A stretch of 34,475 nucleotides of DNA, taken from the NCBI GenBank assembly GCA_025358435.1, contig JANYJQ010000145.1, forward strand, positions 1 to 34,475. Direction: 5' to 3'. Below are positions 1 to 8,095 of the stretch, piece by piece. A program made the translations under genes and the position numbers. Below the pieces are notes generated by a model that was given only the letters and a program-made list of their open reading frames with translations, was not told where the DNA came from and did not search any database. Positions within the stretch are counted from its first letter, which is position 1. Every line of letters begins with the position of its first letter. The stretch is from Holophagaceae bacterium. GTDB lineage: Bacteria > Acidobacteriota > Holophagae > Holophagales > Holophagaceae.

Positions 1-2
1 TT

Positions 3-998
3 CCTTTCGACGAGGAGGCCTACCGAGGTTCGATCGGAGTGCCGGCTCTGATCGGCGAACCCGGGTATACGGTCCTCGAGCGACTCGGATTGCGGCTTGG
101 GATGCGGGTCTTCATCGAAAAAGGCGGCGATGTGATCCCCAAAGTGGTGGCCGTAGTGCCTGGCCAGGATGCAGGTTTGTTGCCGCCGGTGGCCACTCCG
201 GAACAATGCCCGGTGTGCGGCGGTGAGGTTGGGAAAGACGAGGAAGGCGACGTGGCCATCCGGTGTTTCAACCCTGAATGTCCTGCCAAACTCGAAGCCA
301 GGTTGCTTCACCTGGGCGGCCGCAGTGCCTTGGATATCGAGGGTTTGGGCGATGCCATGGCTGAGCAGTTGGTGGCCTCCAGCCGTTTCGCCCAACCTTG
401 GGATATCTTCTCGATCCCAAGTTTCGAAGGCGAGGGCATGCCTTTCGTCGCAGGCCTGGAACGCATGGCGGAGAAATCCGGGCAGAACTTCATCGATGCT
501 TTGAAAATGGCTCGAACGAAGCCGCTGTCCCGATGGATTCATGCCTTGGGCATTCCCTTCGTGGGTGCCAAGACGTCTGAATTGCTGGCCGAAGCGCATC
601 CCGGTCTGGAGCAATTATGGAATGCCACAGAGGATCAGTTGCAGGCGGTAACAGAGGTTGGGCCGAAAGTCGCATCAGCCATCCGCGCCTTCGCGGCTTT
701 GCATCCCGACCTTCCCGCAAAGCTTCAAGCCATGGGCATCCGGCCAGAGCCCCCTGCGCCGAGGGACATGAGCGCGCTCCCTTTGAATGGCCAGGTAGCC
801 GTTGTGACTGGTGCGCTGCCAACCCTTAGCCGGGAAGCTGCTGAGGCCCTACTCAAGAAACTAGGCGCCAAAGTCACTGGCTCCGTCAGCGCAAAGACCA
901 CCATGCTGATAGCCGGGGAAAAGGCTGGCGCCAAGCTCGACAAGGCCCAGGAACTGAATATTCCCGTGCACGATGAAGCCTGGTTGTTGAGCCGCTAG
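3..998 (+). CDS. ligA: NAD-dependent DNA ligase, C-terminal part (5' end outside window)
   Basis: LigA seals nicks in duplex DNA during replication and repair using NAD+. The reading frame is open to the left edge, so the adenylation domain lies outside; about 331 residues are visible. Seen in order: the end of the OB fold (motif KGGDVIPKV), a four-Cys zinc finger (CPVC ... CFNPEC followed by PAK), the helix-hairpin-helix region (DIEGLG; ALGIPFVGAKTSELLAEA; VGPKVASAI) and a C-terminal BRCT domain (GQVAVVTGALPTLSREAAE ... DEAWLL). This is the standard LigA order. The segment just before the OB motif is less like the usual family sequence, but the window edge prevents judging it. Family assignment is firm; the internal GTG at 39 is not the true start. 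Confidence 0.95.
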   Translation, partial: PFDEEAYRGSIGVPALIGEPGYTVLERLGLRLGMRVFIEKGGDVIPKVVAVVPGQDAGLLPPVATPEQCPVCGGEVGKDEEGDVAIRCFNPECPAKLEARLLHLGGRSALDIEGLGDAMAEQLVASSRFAQPWDIFSIPSFEGEGMPFVAGLERMAEKSGQNFIDALKMARTKPLSRWIHALGIPFVGAKTSELLAEAHPGLEQLWNATEDQLQAVTEVGPKVASAIRAFAALHPDLPAKLQAMGIRPEPPAPRDMSALPLNGQVAVVTGALPTLSREAAEALLKKLGAKVTGSVSAKTTMLIAGEKAGAKLDKAQELNIPVHDEAWLLSR

Positions 999-1044
999 CT
1001 GCTTTGGGCGGTAGGCGGTGGGCTGTCGGCCTGGACCCAGGACG

Positions 1045-1067
1045 CTTGACTCTGAACTCTTGACTCT
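1045..1067. repeat. Short degenerate tandem repeat downstream of ligA
   Basis: The nonamer CTTGACTCT occurs at 1045-1053 and 1059-1067, giving a 14-bp period, with further decayed copies of a 'TTGAC/GGGACTTG' pattern to about 1090. The region is non-coding between ligA and the kinase gene. No function is visible; similar wording (GGACCCAGGAC) recurs at about 1033 and 4500. Confidence 0.45.
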
Positions 1068-1169
1068 CGACCTAAGGCTTGGGACTTGAATTGCCTTCCC
1101 ATCCGATAATCGAAATCGTCCGGTCAACCCTCGGCTATGCTGGGGCCTCTAACCCAAGAACGAGCCCAT

Positions 1170-2777
1170 ATGAGAACCCGCATCGGAAAATTTGAAATTC
1201 AGCGTCGCTTGGGCGAAGGCGCCATGGGCGAAGTATTCCTAGGGCGGGATCCCATCATCGGCCGCGAGGTGGCCATCAAGACCATCCGCCCTCAGATCGC
1301 CACCGGGGAGGAAGCCCGCGAACGCTTCTACCGCGAAGCCCGGGCTGCCGGAACGCTCAATCACCCGAACCTGGTGACCGTGCATGAATTCGGCGAGGAT
1401 GACGGAACACTGTTCCTGGCCATGGAGTATGTGCCGGGCCAGGATTTGCAAACATTGCTGCTGGACCACAGCCTCACGCGGCCGCAAATTCTGGAGATCG
1501 TGGCCCAGGTCTGCGATGGGTTGGCCTATGCCCATGCCCGCGGGATCATGCACCGCGACATCAAGCCTTCCAACATCCGCGTCGACTGGCACCAGGGGCG
1601 GCCCTTCGTGAAGGTCATGGATTTTGGCATCGCCCGCGTCGCGGGTTCGGACATGACAGGCTCGGGAACGATTCTCGGGACTTTCGGATACATGGCGCCG
1701 GAGTACATCTCGTCGGGTATTCCAGACCCGCGTGCGGATATTTTCGCTTGTGGCGTGATTCTCTATGAGGCTCTGGCGGGCGAACGTCCCTTCGCCGGTG
1801 ATACCACCGCCACGGTGCTATACCGCATTGTCCACGAGCCAGCAAAACCGCTGGATCCCGCCCACCTCCACGGCATCAGTCCAGCCGTGCAGGGCATTCT
1901 GGATCAGGCCTTGGAGAAGGACCCGGGCCAGCGCTATCAGAGGGCCGAAGTCATGTCTGCAGCCCTGCGCTCCGCCAAAGATCCGAATTGGCTGGGCGGC
2001 GTGGCCATGGGCACCACGGCATCGGCCAAGCAATCCAGCAGGGATGCGCAAATGGCGCCTACCGTGGCGACGAGCATGGCCAAAACGGCCATGTCATCAT
2101 CGAAGGCCGCGGGCAAGCCCATCACCAAACCCTCATCCACTGCGGGAGCGTGGGTGGCGGGGCTCATTGTCGTTGCCTGTCTTGCCGCCGGGGGAGCCTG
2201 GTACTGGACGCGGGATCATCAGCAGCCTTCGCCACCGCCGGTGGTTGTTGCCCAGGCCAACCCGGTGAACAGTTGGGCAAATCCGACACCTTTGACAATC
2301 AAAGAACCCGCTCCAAAGGCTGAAGAACCGCAGGCACCTCTGGCCGAGCCTAAGACGAAATTCTTGCCCAGACTCCTTCCGGTGATCGCTGAGAAAACAC
2401 CTGATCTGCCGGCAAGCCCCGAGCGCCCCCAACCCCTGAAGGAGAACCTCGAAAAATCAGGAATCAATGAAGCTGCTGGAGAAATCGAAGGCCATCCCCA
2501 AAGGGCGCATCAGCATTTTCAAAAAATTCACCAACAGGACCCTCAGAATGCCAGAGCTTACGCACTGGACCTGGTGGCGCTGTACCACCTGAACGAATAT
2601 GGCGAGATGGCAGCGCTCATCCACAAAGCCCGGGCCAACGGCGTGCATCCCAGGGCCTTCAATGCCTATCCCCGGTTCCGTATGATGATGAAGGAAGAGG
2701 CGCAGGCCCATCGGATTCCACGAGCTCTATCAGAACGCATCAAGGAAGCGGGAGCCGATTTCAACACCGGTGGCTAG
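1170..2777 (+). CDS. Membrane-anchored Ser/Thr protein kinase (PknB-like, Hanks type)
   Basis: Predicted 535-residue kinase phosphorylating Ser/Thr on proteins. The N-terminal kinase domain (about 8-270) is complete: glycine loop GEGAMGEV (15-22), catalytic Lys37 (AIK), HRDIKPSN with Asp130, DFG at 151-153 and an APE motif. A single transmembrane segment lies at about 326-346, preceded by an Ala/Ser/Lys-rich linker and followed by a Pro-rich stretch and a helical, TPR-like tail, presumably periplasmic. I chose ATG 1170 rather than ATG 1137 because the family starts a few residues before 'IGKFEIQRRLG'; the Shine-Dalgarno is weak at both. No PASTA repeats are present, so the outer part is not a typical muropeptide sensor. 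It ends 10 bp from the convergent lipoprotein gene. Substrate unknown. Confidence 0.92.
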   Translation: MRTRIGKFEIQRRLGEGAMGEVFLGRDPIIGREVAIKTIRPQIATGEEARERFYREARAAGTLNHPNLVTVHEFGEDDGTLFLAMEYVPGQDLQTLLLDHSLTRPQILEIVAQVCDGLAYAHARGIMHRDIKPSNIRVDWHQGRPFVKVMDFGIARVAGSDMTGSGTILGTFGYMAPEYISSGIPDPRADIFACGVILYEALAGERPFAGDTTATVLYRIVHEPAKPLDPAHLHGISPAVQGILDQALEKDPGQRYQRAEVMSAALRSAKDPNWLGGVAMGTTASAKQSSRDAQMAPTVATSMAKTAMSSSKAAGKPITKPSSTAGAWVAGLIVVACLAAGGAWYWTRDHQQPSPPPVVVAQANPVNSWANPTPLTIKEPAPKAEEPQAPLAEPKTKFLPRLLPVIAEKTPDLPASPERPQPLKENLEKSGINEAAGEIEGHPQRAHQHFQKIHQQDPQNARAYALDLVALYHLNEYGEMAALIHKARANGVHPRAFNAYPRFRMMMKEEAQAHRIPRALSERIKEAGADFNTGG

Positions 2778-2787
2778 CCACAGCGGT

Positions 2788-3213
2788 TCAAGGATTAGGC
2801 CCAGCTGATTCCAGGCTTCGGATCTTCCAATCGTTTCCGGTCCTGCGCCATCGGAGGACAAAACTTCGCCGCCCCATATCTTGGGGGATCAGCCCGCCTC
2901 CTTTGGAGGTGAGCACCAGCTCGACGGCTTGCAAGGCCCCATCCTGGTTGACCTGAACACGATTGGCCAGCACGGTCACACCCACTTTCTGCTGCCGGAA
3001 AATACCCATCAGGAACAGCCTCGCTGCGCTGCGATCCATACCTTCCGGCCCCTGGAAATCCTGAGTCAGCCTTTCCGCGACGGCGCCTGGTTCGCTCTTC
3101 TCCACGGCTTCGACCGTTGAAGCGAAGGCTGCCCTCACCTGGTCCTCAGGGCTGCCCTGCTTGCAGGCCAAGAGGCTACAAAGTGTCAAAGCGGTGAGTG
3201 TGAATGGGCGCAT
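2788..3213 (-). CDS. Small lipoprotein, NTF2-like fold possible
   Basis: A 141-residue protein with a clear lipoprotein signal: MRPF, a hydrophobic core (LTALTLCSLLAC) and lipobox L-L-A-C with the lipidated Cys at residue 17. The mature part (EDQVRAAFASTVEAVEKSEPGAVAERLTQDF ... WRRTGNDWKIRSLE) has the helix-then-sheet pattern typical of NTF2-like/SnoaL-like or DUF4440 proteins, in which the C-terminal strand often reads 'W+I'. The family call is inference from this pattern; no catalytic residues stand out. It is divergent from the PLP enzyme (47-bp shared upstream region) and convergent with the kinase. Function unknown. Confidence 0.75.
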   Translation of the reverse strand: MRPFTLTALTLCSLLACKQGSPEDQVRAAFASTVEAVEKSEPGAVAERLTQDFQGPEGMDRSAARLFLMGIFRQQKVGVTVLANRVQVNQDGALQAVELVLTSKGGGLIPQDMGRRSFVLRWRRTGNDWKIRSLESAGPNP

Positions 3214-3260
3214 GGGCTTTATGCTAAAGCTTTGGCCGATCTCCGGCCCCAGGGAAATTC

Positions 3261-4415
<1,155 letters not shown>

Positions 4416-4423
4416 AGTCCTGA

Positions 4424-4510
4424 GTCCTGGGGTTCAGTTTGGATGCGGCCCTAGGCCGCGACATGCTTGGTGCGCCAAAGGCGCCGCCAGGTTGCCTCGG
4501 GACCCAGGAC
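4424..4510. repeat. Nested inverted repeats between convergent genes
   Basis: The octamer GTCCTGGG (4424-4431) pairs with CCCAGGAC (4503-4510). Inside lie a perfect hairpin GCGGCC-CTA-GGCCGC (about 4445-4459) and a second GC-rich stem (GGCGCC-type, about 4478-4490). The region separates the convergent PLP-enzyme gene and the unknown minus-strand gene. It may act as a factor-independent pause or terminator in both directions, but there is no T-run, so this is inference. Confidence 0.4.
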
Positions 4511-4512
4511 AA

Positions 4513-5028
4513 TCAGGCAGGGACCAAGTCGCCATCATCCTTCTGCCTCTTGCGCAGAAAGTCGTGCAGAGCTTCATAGTCCACGGTGGCCTTGCGCCTT
4601 TCCCATGGTGCGCCGACGTGCCAGAGGCCGACCATGTCCTCTGGGCAACCCACACGTTCCCAGATGCTTTCAAGGATGATGGCCAGGGCTTCGGCGGTGA
4701 GGCCGGCTTGCAGGGCGTCCCGGATGAGGGCCAAGCGCCATCGGTCCTGGGCGGAGGACCACCTGGTGCCCCCAGGGCGCGGCAGCTTGCCGGTACATTC
4801 GCGACAGGCTTCCCATAGGGTCTCCTCGAAGCGGTCCAGACTTTCACCTTCCAGACGCAGCAACCGTTCGCAGGCATCTCCGTGGAATCCATGGCTGGAG
4901 ACCCAGGCCTGGATGTCGATTGGTTTCAGCAGACCGAAATCGTAGCCCACCACCATCTCGTTCCAGGTGATGGGATCATTGGCCTGGGACTGGCGCTGCA
5001 GCAGGGCCATCCAGTTGCTGATGGGCAT
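4513..5028 (-). CDS. Hypothetical protein, 171 aa, possibly DUF2247-like
   Basis: I do not firmly recognise this protein. The start at ATG 5028 (MPISNWMALLQRQ) is preferred to the upstream in-frame ATG 5103 because GAGAGGTG lies 5 bases before it. The product is acidic-helical and soluble, with no signal or membrane segment; a stretch 'ITWNEMVVGYDFGLLKPIDIQAWV' followed by Trp-rich helices resembles the DUF2247 group, sometimes seen among immunity-type proteins, but I cannot confirm this. It lies 78 bp downstream of the agmatinase-family gene in the same direction, so it could be the last gene of that operon. Codon use is like its neighbours. Confidence 0.65.
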   Translation of the reverse strand: MPISNWMALLQRQSQANDPITWNEMVVGYDFGLLKPIDIQAWVSSHGFHGDACERLLRLEGESLDRFEETLWEACRECTGKLPRPGGTRWSSAQDRWRLALIRDALQAGLTAEALAIILESIWERVGCPEDMVGLWHVGAPWERRKATVDYEALHDFLRKRQKDDGDLVPA

Positions 5029-5106
5029 GGGACACCTCTCATGACGCCAATGATGGTCTTCGGCTGTTAAGGCAACGTGAAGGTTTCTGGATATTGGTGG
5101 CACGCA

Positions 5107-6051
5107 TCAGGGAAATAGCTGTAACGCGAGGTGGGCTGCCACCCGTGCGCTGTCTCCGGCGCCTTCCAAGGTCGGCGCCAGCTCCATCACATCGGCCCCC
5201 ACCCAAGGAGCCGGCCAGCGGTGGATGGGTTGCAGCAGCGCGATCATCTCCAGCACGCTCAGGCCGCCGGGAACCGGTTCCGCCACCGCGGGACAATACG
5301 ATGGATCGAGCACATCGAGGTCCAGGGACACATAGGCCGGCCCCTGGGCAACGCGGGCGATATCGCCTTGCAGTTGAGCCGCCAGACGGCCTTCGCGGAG
5401 ATCCCACGGCGTCCACATGCGCACTCCGGCATTGGCGAGGAAGGCCAACTCCTCACTCTCGAAACGGGGCGCACGCAGGCCGATCTGCACGGTGCGCCGG
5501 GGATCGATCAGGCCTTCTTCGATGGCAGTGCGCACCCAGGTCCCATGGTGGTGTTCCGTGCCCCATGCATCGCCGCTGCCTGCATCCGGATGGGCATCGA
5601 AGTGCAAAAGTCCCAACTGTCCGTGCTTGCGCCGGTGGGCCCGCAGAGCGCCCAGCGTCATCAAGTGGTCACCGCCGAGCAGCAGCGTTCGAGCGCCCTG
5701 GTCGGTCCATGCGGCCACGGAATTCTGCACCTCCAGCAAGGCTTCTTCGATGCCGAAAGGGCGCGTGGGAATGTTTCCGCCATCCACCCATTCCAGGGCC
5801 GCAAATCCTCTGGGAACTTCATTGGAGCCGCTCCCTTGCAATCGCAGTGGCATTGGCAGCCGGCCCATGCCAAGGCTCGCAGCGCGCAGGGCCCAGGGGC
5901 CCAGGCGTGCGCCAGGACGGTTCAACACGCCCCCATCGAAGGGTGCGCCGAGCACCACGCCTGGGACCTCCACGGGGTCGAGCTGGAGTGGCAGGCCGAG
6001 AAAGGGCGTGAGGCCCGTTCGGAGGCCCTGGAGCAGCAGATCGGGCGTCAC
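5107..6051 (-). CDS. Agmatinase/arginase-family ureohydrolase
   Basis: A 314-residue binuclear-manganese hydrolase that should release urea from a guanidino compound. All six family metal ligands are visible: His129 (LGGDH), Asp152, His154 and Asp156 (HFDAHPD), Asp244 and Asp246 (SLDLDVLDPS). The motifs HHHGTWVRTAIEEGLID, QIGLR and EPVPGGLS place it nearer agmatinases/guanidinobutyrases than true arginases, so putrescine from agmatine is the likeliest product, but substrate is inference. GTG 6051 was chosen: GAGG lies 5 bases upstream and overlaps the stop of the acyltransferase gene; the longer ATG start at 6120 would overlap that gene by 62 bp. It is the third gene of a GNAT-acyltransferase-ureohydrolase operon. 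Confidence 0.9.
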   Translation of the reverse strand: MTPDLLLQGLRTGLTPFLGLPLQLDPVEVPGVVLGAPFDGGVLNRPGARLGPWALRAASLGMGRLPMPLRLQGSGSNEVPRGFAALEWVDGGNIPTRPFGIEEALLEVQNSVAAWTDQGARTLLLGGDHLMTLGALRAHRRKHGQLGLLHFDAHPDAGSGDAWGTEHHHGTWVRTAIEEGLIDPRRTVQIGLRAPRFESEELAFLANAGVRMWTPWDLREGRLAAQLQGDIARVAQGPAYVSLDLDVLDPSYCPAVAEPVPGGLSVLEMIALLQPIHRWPAPWVGADVMELAPTLEGAGDSARVAAHLALQLFP

Positions 6052-6058
6052 GGTTACC

Positions 6059-6820
6059 TCAATTCGAGCATGGATCGAGATGGTTGCGCAGCGCCCGCAG
6101 CCAGGCATCTTCCTCGCCATCGGGCGCCATCACGGAACCGGGGTGGACCCTGACCCGGGTCCGCTGCGAGCGGCAAAGCATTTGGATATGGGGAGGAAGG
6201 GAGGCCTCACCGATCCAGGGATAATGGGCGTCAGGGCTTTCCATGCGCAGGGGCAGGACGCTTAACCCCTGGCGAAAGGCAGCTCGCAGGCCGCCCTCGA
6301 AAAGGGGCGCCAACCTATCACCGGGTGTCGTCGTGCCTTCGGGGAAGAGCAGAAAAGGCCCACCCATCCGCCAATGGCGAAGGAGTTCAAGAAGGGCCGC
6401 TGCGCGATGCCCGGGGTTCTCCCGGTCCACGAACAGCAACCCGGCCCGGCGTGCATGACGGCCCAGCAGCGGATAGCCGGCCACTTCGGCTTTGACCAGG
6501 GTTCCCATGGGTCGCTGGGCCATGAGGACCACGGCATCCAACCAGCTCAGGTGGTTGGCCACCCAGATTTGGGCTCCTTCGGGGAGGGGTGCGCCGAACT
6601 CCACTTCCACATGGAGCGCATGCAGTAGATTTCGCGACCAGCGGCTCAGCACAGAGGCTGGGTCTGCGGCCTCACCAAGCCGCGGCAGGATGCAAGCGGT
6701 AGAGGCGAGAACCTCCGCCCAAGCCCAAAGCGTCCTGGGATGCCAGGCCGCTCTCAATCTACCAAGTTCCGCTCTGGAACCTGAGTACTTCCAGTCGCTG
6801 GCGGGAAGGCTCTGGATCAT
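6059..6820 (-). CDS. PlsC-like lysophospholipid/1-acylglycerol-phosphate acyltransferase
   Basis: A 253-residue membrane-associated acyltransferase transferring an acyl chain to a lyso-lipid. Seen: the catalytic HX4D motif NHLSWLD (His90, Asp95), the substrate motif FPEGTTT (159-165) where the family has FPEGTRS, and the intermediate 'GLLFVDRENP' block. A hydrophobic helix precedes the catalytic motif (WAWAEVLASTACIL). ATG 6820 is 2 bases after the stop of the GNAT gene (TGAGCATG), implying translational coupling; the longer start at 6895 would overlap that gene by 73 bp. It could be PlsC proper or an OlsA-like enzyme acting on an amino-acid lipid; the neighbours make the second worth considering. 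Confidence 0.88.
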   Translation of the reverse strand: MIQSLPASDWKYSGSRAELGRLRAAWHPRTLWAWAEVLASTACILPRLGEAADPASVLSRWSRNLLHALHVEVEFGAPLPEGAQIWVANHLSWLDAVVLMAQRPMGTLVKAEVAGYPLLGRHARRAGLLFVDRENPGHRAAALLELLRHWRMGGPFLLFPEGTTTPGDRLAPLFEGGLRAAFRQGLSVLPLRMESPDAHYPWIGEASLPPHIQMLCRSQRTRVRVHPGSVMAPDGEEDAWLRALRNHLDPCSN

Positions 6821-6822
6821 GC

Positions 6823-7353
6823 TCACGAAACCAGCCGCAGGCGTGTGTACCTGGTTCTCACACGGTCGAGATCCTCTTTGGTTATGGCGGACCAAAGGCG
6901 ATGGTCACCCTGATGGTAGTAGTCCTCCACTTCACGAACGACTCGTGCGCCCAGGGCATTGTGGACGCTGCGGGCATCACGGTTGTCCGGTGCCACCAGG
7001 AAGCGGCACTCAACCATGTCTTCCTGAAAAAGCTTGCCCAGCATGGCGCGGATCAGCAGGTAGTTGACCTTGCCCTTCTGGTAGTCGGGATGCACCGCCA
7101 GCGTGGCGCAATAGGCCACCTTGCCGTTGGGGAAATTCAGCACATACCCCACGGGCCGCTCGCCATCCAGCGCAATGAAGCACCACTCAGGATAAAGCTC
7201 GGTGCACAGCCGTAGGTAATAGGGACAGAGCTGGCCCGTGGCATCCCCGCCCCAGATCTCATCCTCCATGCGCCGCAGATGCCAAAAGTCATCGCTCTCG
7301 AGTGGACGGACGATGTAGCGGGGCGATTGAATTTCGAGCGCTTCGGTGGGCAT
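6823..7353 (-). CDS. GNAT-family N-acetyltransferase
   Basis: A 176-residue protein with the GNAT fold pattern: strand-helix start RYIVRPLESDDFWHLRRMEDEIW, central strands CFIALDGERPVGYVLNF and KVAYCATLAVHPDYQKGKVNYLLIRAML (acetyl-CoA loop, slightly atypical because Q-K-G-K-V-N lacks the usual Q/RxxGxG/A spacing), and FLVAPDNRDARSVHNALGARVVREVEDYY, the classic motif B. ATG 7353 is supported by AAGAGGTG 6 bases upstream; a longer form would start at 7389. First gene of the minus-strand operon with the acyltransferase and ureohydrolase. The acceptor is unknown: a polyamine, an amino acid or a ribosomal protein are possible. Confidence 0.87.
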   Translation of the reverse strand: MPTEALEIQSPRYIVRPLESDDFWHLRRMEDEIWGGDATGQLCPYYLRLCTELYPEWCFIALDGERPVGYVLNFPNGKVAYCATLAVHPDYQKGKVNYLLIRAMLGKLFQEDMVECRFLVAPDNRDARSVHNALGARVVREVEDYYHQGDHRLWSAITKEDLDRVRTRYTRLRLVS

Positions 7354-7552
7354 GGATACACCTCTTGGCCTCGAGTATCGGAGGAGCATGTGAAGTCACA
7401 GTTCCCTGCCTGCCGTATTTGTGCAGATTTTATGAAACCACCATGTAACCAGGGCATTGCCGCCAAACACCTTCGTTGTCTACAGGGCAGGTGGATGCAG
7501 GGTGCCGTGAGCAGGTGATGGGAAAAGCCTTGGCCGTTTTTGAAAATGGCAG

Positions 7553-8077
7553 CTAAGCGAGCCCATGCACCTTGAACAAGACCGCGTAGCTGCGGGGTTC
7601 GATATGGGATGCATCAAGGCCCAGGTGTTCCATGGTCAGGCGGATGGATAAGGGATCGCCTTCCAGCTCCAGATAGCTGCCAAAGGGGGTTTCGTCCAGA
7701 CAGGCTTCGAGCCCCTCCCGCCTGAAGATCGCCCGACGCTTGGTCATTCGCAGCACCGGGGCATATCCCAGCGACGAAAGGATGCCTTCCATGGCTGCAT
7801 GATCCATGATCACCGTCTGAATCTCCGGTCTGATCTTTAACTCCGGGTCTGGCTGCAGAGGGCCCTTCCAGGTGAGCAGGGATTTGCTGCCGTAGCGGCG
7901 AAGGCGCAGCGCGCAGCCATCGAAGAGCAACTCTCCCTTCCGGTCCCAAAGGGTGCTTTCCTCGTCCTGCACGGGTTCGACCGGGATGAAACTCAAGGCT
8001 GCCAGCAGGGGGCGCAGGGCTTCCGGGGAAGGAATGCGGAGTTTTACCTCGGTTTCTATCGGGATGCTCTGTGCCAT
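7553..8077 (-). CDS. CYTH-domain protein (class IV adenylate cyclase / thiamine-triphosphatase-like)
   Basis: A 174-residue soluble protein with the CYTH signature ExExK near the start (ETEVKLRI, Glu8, Glu10, Lys12), the CALRLRRYG strand, LTWKGP, alternating charged strands (LRMTKRRAIFRREGLEACLDETPFGSYLELEG) forming the triphosphate tunnel, and YAVLF near the end. The family binds and hydrolyses or cyclises triphosphates with Mg2+/Mn2+; members are adenylate cyclase (CyaB), thiamine triphosphatase or inorganic triphosphatase. 'FGSYLELEG' favours the CyaB/ThTPase side, but activity cannot be read from sequence alone. Only 18 bp separate it from the divergent Trp-rich protein gene. Confidence 0.88.
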   Translation of the reverse strand: MAQSIPIETEVKLRIPSPEALRPLLAALSFIPVEPVQDEESTLWDRKGELLFDGCALRLRRYGSKSLLTWKGPLQPDPELKIRPEIQTVIMDHAAMEGILSSLGYAPVLRMTKRRAIFRREGLEACLDETPFGSYLELEGDPLSIRLTMEHLGLDASHIEPRSYAVLFKVHGLA

Positions 8078-8095
8078 CCAGTTAATCTGTCATCG

